Source of the DNA: Nostoc sp. NMS9
Lineage (GTDB): Bacteria; Cyanobacteriota; Cyanobacteriia; Cyanobacteriales; Nostocaceae
Reading direction: 5' to 3'
Assembly: GCF_017114995.1 (NCBI RefSeq)
Contig: NZ_JABXKL010000093.1
Coordinates: 1-59,842, forward strand
DNA: 59,842 bases
Made by a program: the position numbers and the translations under genes. Below are positions 25,832 through 35,133 of this stretch, one piece after another (position 1 is the first letter of the stretch; every line of letters starts with the position of its first letter). The notes below the pieces were generated by a model. The model was not told where the DNA came from, did not search any database, and saw only the letters and a program-made list of their open reading frames with translations.

Positions 25832-27868
25832 TCAATCTTCAAGCATCTCCAACAATTGCGCCTCGCTTAACTGTGTAATTCCCAAGGAAATTGCTTTTTC
25901 TAACTTGGAACCGGCATCTTCTCCTAATACTAAATAATCTGTTTTTTTACTAACTGAATCAGTCACTTTTCCCCCAGCTTTTTGAATCAAAACCTTCGCT
26001 TCATCTCGCTTCAATGTTGGCAATGTACCTGTAATTACAAAAGTTTTACCTGCGAACTTTTGATTACCATCACCAATTATTTTTGTTTCCTCGGTGGCAG
26101 TTAATTGCAATCCTTCTACTTGTAAGCGTTCTATTAACCTTTGGTTGGCATCAATCCGAAACCACTGGTACACTGATTGGGCAATTTCAGCACCAATACC
26201 GTAAATGCCTTCAATATCTGATTGCTTTGCTGTCGCTAACTGGTCTACAGTGAAATATTTCTGAGTCAACAATTGAGCATTTACACTGCCAACGTGACGG
26301 ATGCCTAAACCATACAATACCCTTGACCAAGGTTGATTTTTTGATTGAGCGATCGCATCGATTAATTTCTCTGCCGACTTTTTCCCCATCCTTTCTAGTT
26401 CACATAATTTCTCTGCTGTCAACTCATATAAATCGGCAACGGAATGCACCAAACCTTTATCTACGAGTTGATATACCAACTTTTCGCCCATACCTTTAAT
26501 ATCCAAGGCATCACGACTTACCCAATGTTCGATGGAACCTTTAAGAATCGCCGCGCAGGAAGCATTGACGCACCGAGTCACCGCCTCACCTGATTCTCGC
26601 ACCACTAATTGACCGCAGACTGGGCAATGGGTAGGCATAACGAAGGGTTCGGTGTCAGCGGGACGGAGTTCTTTGATTACCCTCAGCACTTCTGGAATGA
26701 TTTCTCCAGCTTTGCGGACGATGACAGTATCGCCAATGCGGATGTCTAATTGAGCAATGCGATCGCTATTATGTAAAGTGGCGCGAGAAACCGTTGTTCC
26801 CGCCAGTTGCACTGGGCGCATCTCTGCTAATGGCGTTAACGCGCCCGTTCGTCCCACATTTACAGCAATATTTTCCACACGAGTAGGTGCTTCTTCGGCT
26901 GGGTACTTTAAGGCTACTGCCCACCGGGGGAATTTCTGCGTAAACCCTAGCTGTTCCTGAAGTTTAAAAGAATTCAGCTTCACCACCACCCCATCAGTCA
27001 TGTAGGGTAAATTCAGCCGTTCCGTGTCCCAATATTCGTAATATTTTGCCACTTCTGCGATCGAAGCACAGAGTTTATGGTTAGGGTTAACTCGAAAACC
27101 CATCTTTTCCAACAACTCCAAAGCTTCCCATTGGGTATTAGCAATACTGGTGTCATCTCTACCAGGAATGTGCAGAGTGTAGCCAAAGAAATCTAATCGG
27201 CGTTTAGCGACAATGCGGGAGTCTAGTTGCCTGAGTGTACCAGCTGCGGCATTACGGGGATTGGCAAATAATTGCTCACTTGCTTTTTGTCTTTCCTCAT
27301 TGATTTGTTTAAATACTTCCAACGGCAAAAACGCCTCACCTCGCACTTCCACCCTTTCTAGAATTTCTAACCCTTCAAAATTCAAACGTAAGGGAATTGA
27401 GCGAATTGTCCGCACATTTTGGGTGATCTCTTCACCCGTTACCCCATCACCCCTAGTTGTCCCTCTAACTAGAATGCCATTTTGGTAAGTAAGAGCTAAA
27501 GCAGAACCATCAATTTTAAGTTCACTGACATATTCCACTGAATCTATTTTTGGTACTTGTCGCCGCCAACGCTGCTCCCATGCTTGCAATTCACCAATGT
27601 TGAAGGCATTTTCCAGACTGTACAAGGGAATATTGTGCCGCACCGAGGTAAACTGCGTTGCTGGCCTCTCACCTACGCGCTGAGTCGGACTATCAGGTGC
27701 TGTCAATTCTGGATATTGAGTTTCCAGCTGTTGCAATTCTCGATATAGCTGGTCATAGACTGCATCCTCCATGATTGGAGCATCTAAGACGTAATAAGCA
27801 TAGCTTGCTTGTTGCAATAACTGGCGCAATTCTTCTGTACGCTTTACTTCCGGCTTAATCTGTGTCAT
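25832..27868 (-). CDS. ligA: NAD-dependent DNA ligase LigA
   Basis: The 678 residues are the usual LigA length. In order come the Ia domain, the adenylation domain with Lys118 in ELKIDGSA, an OB fold, a four-cysteine zinc finger (CPVCG with CVNASC), helix-hairpin-helix repeats and a C-terminal BRCT domain (about 600-678, FAGKTFVITGTLPTLKRDEA). It seals nicks in replication and repair using NAD+. It is an essential single-copy gene and appears intact. The start is ATG at 27868. The intergenic side toward glgB carries a palindromic repeat. Confidence 0.97.
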   Translation of the reverse strand: MTQIKPEVKRTEELRQLLQQASYAYYVLDAPIMEDAVYDQLYRELQQLETQYPELTAPDSPTQRVGERPATQFTSVRHNIPLYSLENAFNIGELQAWEQRWRRQVPKIDSVEYVSELKIDGSALALTYQNGILVRGTTRGDGVTGEEITQNVRTIRSIPLRLNFEGLEILERVEVRGEAFLPLEVFKQINEERQKASEQLFANPRNAAAGTLRQLDSRIVAKRRLDFFGYTLHIPGRDDTSIANTQWEALELLEKMGFRVNPNHKLCASIAEVAKYYEYWDTERLNLPYMTDGVVVKLNSFKLQEQLGFTQKFPRWAVALKYPAEEAPTRVENIAVNVGRTGALTPLAEMRPVQLAGTTVSRATLHNSDRIAQLDIRIGDTVIVRKAGEIIPEVLRVIKELRPADTEPFVMPTHCPVCGQLVVRESGEAVTRCVNASCAAILKGSIEHWVSRDALDIKGMGEKLVYQLVDKGLVHSVADLYELTAEKLCELERMGKKSAEKLIDAIAQSKNQPWSRVLYGLGIRHVGSVNAQLLTQKYFTVDQLATAKQSDIEGIYGIGAEIAQSVYQWFRIDANQRLIERLQVEGLQLTATEETKIIGDGNQKFAGKTFVITGTLPTLKRDEAKVLIQKAGGKVTDSVSKKTDYLVLGEDAGSKLEKAISLGITQLSEAQLLEMLED

Positions 27869-28331
27869 TAGAATTATTATAAAATATCTCGGATTAGGGC
27901 TAACAAATCATACATTTGTACTATACAAAATTTTGGCTTTTCAGCCATATCAAAAGCTAAATAAGTTTTACCAAATCCCCTGCTAACCAATACTTGCATA
28001 GGGCGATCGCATCGCCAACTTCAGTAGTACCCTTACCCTGAGTACTAAGTATAATTCCACTGGTAAAAAATGTAGAGCGATCGCGAGTAAATGAAGTCGG
28101 GGTACAACATGTTGTGCTCCTACGATTATCTGTAGCTCACCTTGGCGTAGCCTCTCGTAGAGAAGTTCCAATCTGCTGTAAAAAAATGTAGAGACGTAGC
28201 ACTGCTACGTCTCTACAAGGGTTATGAATAACGTATATTTAATTTCACCAGAGTCTATTAGAAAACTGGGTTGAGTAGCTGTGAATAGGCAAGATTATCT
28301 GTAGGTTGGGGCATCACCCCACCCCAAATTG
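27869..28331. other. intergenic region with palindromic repeat
   Basis: The 463 bases between ligA and glgB (both minus) hold several HIP1 sites, a C-T-A-C-G-rich repeat near 28145 and the palindrome at 28187-28217. A 62-codon minus frame here is HIP1-rich, lacks a family and is not called. The ligA promoter should be near 27880. Confidence 0.5.
28187..28217. repeat. 31-base palindromic repeat
   Basis: The 15-base arms TGTAGAGACGTAGCA and its complement pair perfectly around a single C. This palindrome type is widely dispersed in Nostoc-like genomes. It sits after glgB on the minus strand and could end that transcript. Confidence 0.8.
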
Positions 28332-30623
28332 TTATCCAATTACCTCAGCAGTCTTCTTCTTATCCAACTTGAGAATCAACACACCCAAAGGTGGTAAACA
28401 CAAATCCAGGGAATAGGGACGACTGTGCAAAGACCAATCATCCGCCCATTTACCACCTAAGTTGCCCATATTACTGCCGCCATACTGACGCGCATCACTA
28501 TTAAACAACTCGGTATAAAATCCCTTTTGCGGTACACCGATACGATAGTGAGAATGGGGCTGTGGTGTAAAATTGCAAACGACGATCGCAAAATCATCAG
28601 AATCCTTGTCACGACGGATGAAGGAAACTACACTATGGCGGTTATCGCTACAATCAATCCACTCAAACCCAGGTTCAGCAAAATCCTGGGTATACAAGAC
28701 TGGTTCAGAACGGTAGAGATGGTTCAATTCCCGGAAAAACGTTTTTAACTGTTGGTGGGCTTCATGTTGCAATAAATGCCACTCCAAATCAGCCCAAGCA
28801 TTCCACTCACTCCACTGCCCAAACTCCATGCTCATAAACATGGTTTTTTTACCTGGGTGAGCAAACATATAGCTAAATAAACAACGTACATTAGCTAACT
28901 TCTGCCATGTATCCCCTGGCATTTTACCGATGATATTGCTCTTGCCATGTACCACTTCATCGTGGGACAAGGCCAGCATGAAGTTCTCGCTGTGGTTGTA
29001 CCACATACTAAAGGTGATATTGTTTTGGTGGAACTGACGGAACCAAGGATCCATGCTGAAGTAATCCAGCATATCGTGCATCCAGCCCATATCCCACTTC
29101 AAGTTAAAACCCAGTCCGCCTGTATAGGTGGGCCAAGATACCATTGGCCAGGAAGTAGATTCTTCCGCAATTGAGAGAATGCCAGGGAAATAGCTAAAGA
29201 TAATGTGATTTACTTGACGCAGAAAATCTGCTGCTTCTAGGTTTTCTCTGCCACCGTACTGATTGGGCAGCCATTCTCCTGGTTCGCGGCAATAATCATT
29301 GTAGAGCATCGAGGCAACAGCATCGACACGAATCCCGTCAATGTGGTACTTATCGAACCAGAAGAGGGCATTTGCTGCTAAGAAATTACTGACTTCATGA
29401 CGACCGTAATTGAACACCAAAGTACCCCATCCTTTGTGTTCGCCTTTGCGGGGGTCAGAGTGTTCGTACAGGTGGCTACCATCAAAGAAAGCTAAACCAT
29501 GTCCATCTTTGGGGAAGTGACCAGGAACCCAATCCACAATTACCCCTATATCATTTTTGTGACATTTGTCAACAAAATACATAAAATCTTCGGGGCTGCC
29601 AAAACGGGAGGTAGGGGCATAGTAACCAGTTACTTGATAACCCCAAGAACCATCAAAGGGATGCTCCGCAATGGGCAGCATTTCTATGTGGGTGTATCCT
29701 AATTCTTTGACGTAAGGAATGAGTCGGTCTGCCAGTTCTCGGTAGGTAAGGAAGCGTGCGCCCGGTTTCAGTTCCGAAACAACAACTACAGGTTCAGTTT
29801 CACCATTGGGGAGTTTAGCTGGTTCTGCACTCGAAGCGTGTAACCAAGAGCCTAAATGCACTTCGTAAACTGAAACTGGCTGAGTGAGCGGCTCAGTGCG
29901 ACGCCGCTTTTCCATCCAGTCTTCATCACTCCAACTGTAAGCATCTAAATCAGTGACAATGGATGCTGTTTTCGGACGGGGTTCCTGCTGGAAACCGTAG
30001 GGATCGGATTTTTCGTAAATGTGTCCTTCAAAATTTTTGATTTCATATTTGTAATGCTCCCCTACTCCAATTTCAGGAATAAATAATTCCCAAACTCCGG
30101 TGGGGCCTTTACGCATCTGGTTTTTACGTCCATCCCAGAGATTAAAATCTCCCAACAATGAAAGATTACGAGCGTTAGGTGCCCAAACGGCAAAATAAAC
30201 ACCTTTAACACCGTCTATTTCCGTGGGGTGCGCTCCCAGTTTTTCATATATCCGGTGATGGTTGCCTTCACTAAACAAATGCAAGTCAAAATCTGTCAAG
30301 CGGGGAGAACGGAAAGCGTAAGGGTCATAGATGACACGCTCATGTTCTCCTTCTTTAATCCGTAACTGGTAGTTTGCCAGTTCGGCAGTTTCAATGGTGC
30401 ATTCAAAAAAGTGAGGATCGTGCACCGTTTGCATTGGGTATTCCTTGCGTTGTTCAGGAAGAACGACCCATGCTGCACTTGCATTTGGTAAGTAGGCCCG
30501 CACAGCCCAGACAGTTTTGCCGTCTTGCTCTATGGGATGAGAACCTAGAATTTCAAAGGGATCGTTATGCTGATTCCAAACGATGCTGTTAACCTGTTCA
30601 GGGGCGATCGTGGTCATGGACAT
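28332..30623 (-). CDS. glgB: 1,4-alpha-glucan branching enzyme GlgB
   Basis: The 763-residue enzyme makes alpha-1,6 branches in glycogen. Two N-terminal CBM48-type domains (about residues 15-105 and 125-215) precede a GH13 barrel. The nucleophile is Asp434 in RVDAV, the acid/base is Glu487 in IAEES, and the third acid is in ALSHDEVVHGKS. A C-terminal beta domain follows. Length and motifs match complete cyanobacterial GlgB. The gene stands alone on the minus strand; no other glg gene is in the window. The start is ATG at 30623, with a second ATG two codons in. Confidence 0.97.
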   Translation of the reverse strand: MSMTTIAPEQVNSIVWNQHNDPFEILGSHPIEQDGKTVWAVRAYLPNASAAWVVLPEQRKEYPMQTVHDPHFFECTIETAELANYQLRIKEGEHERVIYDPYAFRSPRLTDFDLHLFSEGNHHRIYEKLGAHPTEIDGVKGVYFAVWAPNARNLSLLGDFNLWDGRKNQMRKGPTGVWELFIPEIGVGEHYKYEIKNFEGHIYEKSDPYGFQQEPRPKTASIVTDLDAYSWSDEDWMEKRRRTEPLTQPVSVYEVHLGSWLHASSAEPAKLPNGETEPVVVVSELKPGARFLTYRELADRLIPYVKELGYTHIEMLPIAEHPFDGSWGYQVTGYYAPTSRFGSPEDFMYFVDKCHKNDIGVIVDWVPGHFPKDGHGLAFFDGSHLYEHSDPRKGEHKGWGTLVFNYGRHEVSNFLAANALFWFDKYHIDGIRVDAVASMLYNDYCREPGEWLPNQYGGRENLEAADFLRQVNHIIFSYFPGILSIAEESTSWPMVSWPTYTGGLGFNLKWDMGWMHDMLDYFSMDPWFRQFHQNNITFSMWYNHSENFMLALSHDEVVHGKSNIIGKMPGDTWQKLANVRCLFSYMFAHPGKKTMFMSMEFGQWSEWNAWADLEWHLLQHEAHQQLKTFFRELNHLYRSEPVLYTQDFAEPGFEWIDCSDNRHSVVSFIRRDKDSDDFAIVVCNFTPQPHSHYRIGVPQKGFYTELFNSDARQYGGSNMGNLGGKWADDWSLHSRPYSLDLCLPPLGVLILKLDKKKTAEVIG

Positions 30624-30733
30624 GAAGCTACCTAAGTGAAATAACGTAATTGACTAAATCTACTTTTTTAATATCTATATATATTCTTTACATTTATTTG
30701 CAATTTTGTCGCCACCGTTATCCTACATCAGAA

Positions 30734-30786
30734 TGGGGTATTGGGCATTGGGTATTGGGCATTGGGCATTGGGTATGGGACATGGG
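30734..30786. repeat. heptamer tandem repeat (ATTGGGC/ATTGGGT)
   Basis: About seven near-perfect heptamers lie in a row between glgB and the next minus-strand gene. The same unit occurs at 24726-24745 and 34952-34969. These are the short tandemly repeated sequences known from heterocystous cyanobacteria. Confidence 0.85.
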
Positions 30787-30823
30787 GCAGAGGATGGATG
30801 ACAAATGACTAATAACGAATTTA

Positions 30824-31156
30824 TCAAAAATTTAAAAATGGGAAAAACTGCAATAATGTTTTACGTAAGCGAAGCAAGAAAATCTGTTCTCGAATTTTGG
30901 GGTTTAGTTTTGGTGGCGGGACTTCTTGCAGCTGGGCTTGCAATTGGACATACTCGGCAGCTGTTAGGAATCTTCCATCAATAGGCGATCGCGCTTCTAT
31001 AATAATCTTTGTCCGTAATATTTCTTCTGGTGTATCCTCTGGTGGCGGTAATGCTATTGCTGCCGATCTCCAATAGCTACTTAAGACAATCGAAGTTACA
31101 GTAATTACAATTAAGCTCAGTAATTTTATAGATTTTCTCGTTTTAACTCTCCTCAT
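30824..31156 (-). CDS. conserved cyanobacterial secreted or membrane protein of unknown function
   Basis: From ATG 31156 the protein has 110 residues; the frame is open to 31219. A basic start (RRVKTRKS) leads into a hydrophobic segment (about residues 10-28), so it is exported or anchored. The mature part has the motif LPPPEDTPEEILRTKIIIEARSP, then DGRFLTAAEYVQLQAQLQE, which I recall from small cyanobacterial proteins without known function. The start is unsure because GGAG lies too close to ATG 31156; an upstream GTG could be used. The tandem repeat follows it downstream. Confidence 0.55.
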   Translation of the reverse strand: MRRVKTRKSIKLLSLIVITVTSIVLSSYWRSAAIALPPPEDTPEEILRTKIIIEARSPIDGRFLTAAEYVQLQAQLQEVPPPKLNPKIREQIFLLRLRKTLLQFFPFLNF

Positions 31157-31690
31157 CTCCGGAACTACGTTCACAACGCAGGATGAAAATCTGTTTTTCT
31201 CATGCCCAAATTTTCCCAATAAAAATCTGGCAATATCAAAGCAGATAACCAGGTCTTTCCTGATACGGAATAGACTACAGGAATGCTCAAAAGCAATTGC
31301 CAGCGACGCAATAAATTATTTTACCCTCTCAAAACTCAGTAGTATAAGTAATTTAAAATGCCAAATGAATGAGGGAAGTATCTGCCTACAAAATAGCTTA
31401 GATTCACTCAACCCCCTTGGACTGATAACAAGGTTTGAGCGGGCGGGACTTTCAGAAGGACACTTGGTAGAGGACATAACCCTCTTTACCAGTGTCCTCT
31501 ACTTCCTGCCCTACTTAGTTGATATTTGAGCAAAGAGCAAACTCTAGGCTCTGATAAACCAGCATAAAAATGAGGTTTTTTCGTGAACCCACGTGAACCC
31601 AATTAATTCGAGCGGTGTTTCGAGCTATGTAGTGAGGAATGGTGTCACTAAGTAGTTCTGGGCGCGATTTCAACTAAAGTTTAAGATGCC
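31157..31690. other. intergenic region with structured segment
   Basis: These 534 bases lie between two minus-strand genes. They include a 71-base segment able to fold into a long imperfect hairpin (31441-31511) and a direct repeat CGTGAACCCA (two copies from 31583). No reading frame was called. Confidence 0.45.
31441..31511. other. long imperfect hairpin, possible structured RNA or repeat
   Basis: GGACACTTGGTAGAGG (31458-31473) can pair with CCTCTTTACCAGTGTCC (31481-31497) with small bulges. An outer GGGCGGGA (31441-31448) can pair with TTCCTGCCC (31503-31511). It lies about 180 bases after the lipoprotein gene end on the minus strand. I do not recognise an RNA family. Confidence 0.4.
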
Positions 31691-31891
31691 TTATTTAGGA
31701 GTCGCTGCGGGAGTAGTTGCGGGAGTCGCTGCGGGAGTCGTGGCAGGAGTAGACTTAGCAGGTGCATCAGTTGGTTCACCTGTAGCAGCTGGAGTAGCAG
31801 TACCAGCACCATCACCACCACCACCTTCACAGGCCCCAAGAATTGCAGCCAGACTTAACATTAGAGCAAAACCAAAGATTTTTGTTTTCAT
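31691..31891 (-). CDS. small lipoprotein with Thr/Pro/Ala-rich tail
   Basis: This 66-residue protein has a textbook lipoprotein signal (KTKIFGFALMLSLAAILGAC, lipobox LGAC), so it should be acylated at Cys20 and anchored in a membrane. A Gly-rich stretch follows, then a low-complexity tail of ATPAATP/ATTPAATP units encoded by a short DNA repeat (31700-31750). It is probably a surface or periplasmic tether of unknown role. The opposite-strand frame over the same DNA is an artefact of the repeat. Confidence 0.75.
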   Translation of the reverse strand: MKTKIFGFALMLSLAAILGACEGGGGDGAGTATPAATGEPTDAPAKSTPATTPAATPATTPAATPK

Positions 31892-32393
31892 AACTCCTCT
31901 TTCACCAATTGTGGCTAGAACAATTTTTCGCCTGTTGAATACGATACCGTATTTATTGCTTTTTTTAAATTCTGCGAGATTACATACTTAAAAAAAACAA
32001 TCCTTTGGGGTATTGTTTTGGGAATTACGTATCCTGATTAGTTTCTCTTAACTCAGGAGCGAAGCGAAAATTACCAACTTATTTAGCAAATGGAGCTATG
32101 ATAGCAAAAAATTTTATTTTTTTCACAGAGTATTGCATCTTGCTACATGACGTTGCCATACTTTAGGTGCGATACCTAAAAGGTAAGCTGTCCAGTTTCT
32201 AATCGCTGATTGCAAACATTGCATATCTAGGGGATGCAAACATTTATACAGCTACCTATCAGAAAAGTTAAAAGGGTATAGTCTGTTATGTGTGCTTGTT
32301 GCCCAGAAGGTTATTTTAACCATAGCAAAAACAGACAATCAAGACAATCAATCGAAAGTGCAGTATTTCCCATCTAAAAAAATTTAAAAATTT
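31892..32393. other. divergent promoter region before the division genes
   Basis: The 502 bases between the lipoprotein gene (minus) and the ftsL-like gene (plus) are AT-rich, with a few weak inverted repeats. No gene was recognised; promoters for both sides are expected. Confidence 0.45.
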
Positions 32394-33074
32394 ATGGTAG
32401 TTGCTCGTAAATCTACTGTTTCTACAAGGGGTAATTGGTTCCGGCGAGATTCTATCCTTTCTTTAGGGAGGCGACGCTCTGCGCGTATGGAGTCAGCAGC
32501 ACGGAGCGCTTCTACACCAGTATCCTCTCAAAAACAACAGCGTTCCTCAAAAAATTTAGCGGTTTCTCCCACAAATGAGGCAGTTATAGCCAAATCGGTG
32601 AAACAGTTGGGTAGACAACAATTACCAAATCTCAATGAGCAGTTGAATGCGAACCAAAAGACTCTGGGGGTAGGTTTTCTTGGCCTTCCCACAATGCCTA
32701 ATTCTGGAGCCGCACCTTTGTGGTTGCTGCGCTTATATACCTTTCATCGTTATTCGTCAGTTTTAGCGTTCTTGTTAGTAGCATCGACACTTGCTGTTTA
32801 TGGTTGGACAGTATATTCTCAAGAGCTTTGGGGTCAGTCATATCGCAGACTGCAAAGCCTCCAACGTCATGAACGGCTGCTAACGACAACCAACGCGACG
32901 CTGAAAAATAAAATGGCTAATGAAGCAGAACAACCAACAGCAGGGCTGGTATCGCCAACTCCTGAAGGAATGATTTTCTTGCCTCCAGCATCTCAGAGTC
33001 CTAAGCCAGCATCGCCCAACACAACGCCAAATTCTGAAACCCAACCGCAAACACTCTCGCCACTGGGATACTAA
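32394..33074 (+). CDS. FtsL-like cell division protein (putative)
   Basis: The 226-residue protein has a long basic, Ser/Gln-rich cytoplasmic part (1-115), one transmembrane helix (about 120-140, YSSVLAFLLVASTLAVYGWTV), a short coiled coil (QELWGQSYRRLQSLQRHERL) and a Pro/Ser-rich tail. This bitopic layout, together with ftsI 20 bases downstream, points to an FtsL-type divisome protein. FtsL is poorly conserved, so place and topology carry the assignment. A GGCGACGCTCTGCGCG stretch near 32470 resembles dispersed repeats and adds Arg/Ser residues to the cytoplasmic part. The start is ATG 32394. Confidence 0.6.
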   Translation: MVVARKSTVSTRGNWFRRDSILSLGRRRSARMESAARSASTPVSSQKQQRSSKNLAVSPTNEAVIAKSVKQLGRQQLPNLNEQLNANQKTLGVGFLGLPTMPNSGAAPLWLLRLYTFHRYSSVLAFLLVASTLAVYGWTVYSQELWGQSYRRLQSLQRHERLLTTTNATLKNKMANEAEQPTAGLVSPTPEGMIFLPPASQSPKPASPNTTPNSETQPQTLSPLGY

Positions 33075-33094
33075 TCGTAATTCGTCAGAACCCA

Positions 33095-34939
33095 ATGCAG
33101 AAGTCACCAAGCAAAACAAAATTCAGAAAGTTTCGGAATTCAAAATTTACAGGGCGACACAAAGACAAGGGTGAGAAACGAGGGCTTTTGGGACAATTAG
33201 CCTCTAATATGCAAGACCAAATATCCAACTCTAAGTCTCGACTGTTCATCGTCTGGGGCGTATTAATGGCATCAGGGTTGGGGTTGGCTATTAACTTGTA
33301 TAATCTCCAAATTGTCAAGGGGCCAAAGTTAACTGAGCAAGCACGCAACCAGCAAATGGTGAATGTGCGACCTTTTATGCCCCGTCGCCCAGTGGTAGAT
33401 CGCAATAGCGATCTGTTGGCTATTGACCGTCCTGTATATACTTTGTACGCTCATCCCAAGCTGTTTGATAAGTCTAATGAAGATATGGCAGAGCGACTTG
33501 CTCCAATTTTGGCAAAAGATACTGCTGAATTGGTGAAAACTTTTCAAAGCAAAAGAAGCGGAATTATACTTGCGCCAGCCTTACCAGAAGAAATTATCGA
33601 TCGCGTCATCTCTTTGCGCTTAAATGGCCTGGAGTGGATTCAAAAATACTCCCGATATTACCCGCCAGACGATTTGGTTGCTGATGTGGTGGGCTATGTG
33701 AATGTTGACCGCCGTGGTCAAGCTGGTGTGGAATACTCTCAAGAGAAGTTGCTAGAACGTCCTGTGCAAACGGTGCGGCTTAGTCGGTCGGGGAATGGGG
33801 CCCTGATGCCAGATCGGGCGCCCGAAGGTTTTTTGCATTTTGACGATTTGCGATTACAACTCACTATCGATAGCCGTCTGCAACGAATTGCTCGGATTGC
33901 GCTCAAACAACAGATGGAGAAGTTTGACGCTAAACGTGGGGCAGTAATTGTCATGGATGCATTGGATGGTTCTTTACTCGCCCTCGTTTCTCAGCCTACT
34001 TATAATCCGAATGAATATACTAAATCTGATATCTCGCTATTTAAAAACTGGACAGTAGCGGATCTTTATGAACCGGGATCGACTTTTAAACCTTTGAATG
34101 TGGCGATCGCTCTGGAAAATGGCATCATCAAACCAGATGATATGTTTAATGACTCTGGTTCTATTCGAGTCGCTAATTACACCATCAAAAATGCCATGAA
34201 TAATGGTAATGGGCGAATCAGCATCGCTCAGATTTTGCAATATTCTAGCAATATTGGCATGGTGCAAATTATCCAACGTTTAAAGCCTTCAATCTACTAC
34301 AACTGGTTAGAACGTTTAGGGCTAGGACAAAAAGTTGATACAGATTTACCTTTTGAAGTCGGCGGAAGGCTCAAAAGTCAAGAAGAATTTATCGCTTCAC
34401 CAATTGAACCAGCTACTACTTCCTTTGGACAAGGCTTTTCCATGACACCGTTACAGCTAGTGCAAATGCACGGTGCTTTAGCTAATGGCGGTAAGTTAGT
34501 TACACCCCATGTAGTTCGCGGGTTGATTGATAGCAAAGGGCAGATGCATGATTCACCTACTCACACCATCCCCCGCCAAATTTTTTCAACCGCAACAACT
34601 CAAAAGGTTGTGGAAATGATGGAAACTGTTGTTACTCAAGGCAGCGGTAAGCCAGCACAAATTCCGGGATATCGCATTGCTGGTAAAACTGGTACAGCCC
34701 AAAAAGCTAGTCCCAATGGCGGATACATCAAGGGTGCTAGAATGACCAGTTTCGTCGCTATTTTACCCGTGGAATCTCCTCGCTATGTAGTATTTGCACT
34801 GGTGGATGAGCCAAAAGGAGAAAGTGCCTATGGTTCTACTGTCGCCGCGCCAATTGTGAAGTCGGTGATGGAAGCACTGATTCCTCTTGAGCAAATTCCG
34901 CCCAGTAAGGCAATTGAGCAACAGAAGGGAGTGCCGTAG
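33095..34939 (+). CDS. ftsI: division-specific penicillin-binding transpeptidase FtsI (PBP3 class B)
   Basis: The 614-residue class B penicillin-binding protein has a basic cytoplasmic tail, one transmembrane helix (about 52-70), a dimerisation domain (RPFMPRRPVVDRNSDLLA) and a transpeptidase domain. The catalytic motifs are present: Ser329-xx-Lys332 in STFK, SSN in QYSSNIGM, and KTG in IAGKTGTAQ. It cross-links septal peptidoglycan. It begins 20 bases after the FtsL-like gene, so the two form an operon. The start is ATG 33095. FtsI is chosen over PBP2 because of the FtsL neighbour and the overall length. Confidence 0.9.
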   Translation: MQKSPSKTKFRKFRNSKFTGRHKDKGEKRGLLGQLASNMQDQISNSKSRLFIVWGVLMASGLGLAINLYNLQIVKGPKLTEQARNQQMVNVRPFMPRRPVVDRNSDLLAIDRPVYTLYAHPKLFDKSNEDMAERLAPILAKDTAELVKTFQSKRSGIILAPALPEEIIDRVISLRLNGLEWIQKYSRYYPPDDLVADVVGYVNVDRRGQAGVEYSQEKLLERPVQTVRLSRSGNGALMPDRAPEGFLHFDDLRLQLTIDSRLQRIARIALKQQMEKFDAKRGAVIVMDALDGSLLALVSQPTYNPNEYTKSDISLFKNWTVADLYEPGSTFKPLNVAIALENGIIKPDDMFNDSGSIRVANYTIKNAMNNGNGRISIAQILQYSSNIGMVQIIQRLKPSIYYNWLERLGLGQKVDTDLPFEVGGRLKSQEEFIASPIEPATTSFGQGFSMTPLQLVQMHGALANGGKLVTPHVVRGLIDSKGQMHDSPTHTIPRQIFSTATTQKVVEMMETVVTQGSGKPAQIPGYRIAGKTGTAQKASPNGGYIKGARMTSFVAILPVESPRYVVFALVDEPKGESAYGSTVAAPIVKSVMEALIPLEQIPPSKAIEQQKGVP

Positions 34940-34945
34940 GGAAGG

Positions 34946-35056
34946 GGGTAGGGGGCATTGGGCATTGGGCACAAGAGGCAGAGGGGAAAAACTTACTGCA
35001 CTTCTCCCTTGCTCCCCTGCTCCCCTGCTCCCTACCCCTCTGCCCATTCCCCATTC
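34946..35056. repeat. mixed heptamer tandem repeats
   Basis: A GGGCATTGGGCATTGGGC run (34952-34969) is followed by a CTGCTCCCCTGCTCC run (34991-35030). Both are the same short-repeat classes seen elsewhere in the window, here after ftsI. Confidence 0.75.
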
Positions 35057-35133
35057 CTTTGAAACTTAATCTTTCTTTATAACCAGGGAAAGATGTACAG
35101 AAAGCTACTTGTGTGAAAACTTAAGTATTAGAG

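Noticed and set aside
30734..30786. Repeat run considered as a CRISPR array
   Set aside because: The units are contiguous heptamers with no spacers, and no cas gene is present anywhere in the window.
31686..31991. Plus-strand frame of 101 codons rich in Val, Ala and Gly
   Set aside because: It lies opposite the lipoprotein gene and its composition is only the reverse of the Thr/Pro/Ala repeat.
34763..35054. Two minus-strand frames after ftsI
   Set aside because: They run through tandem repeats and the end of ftsI in antisense.
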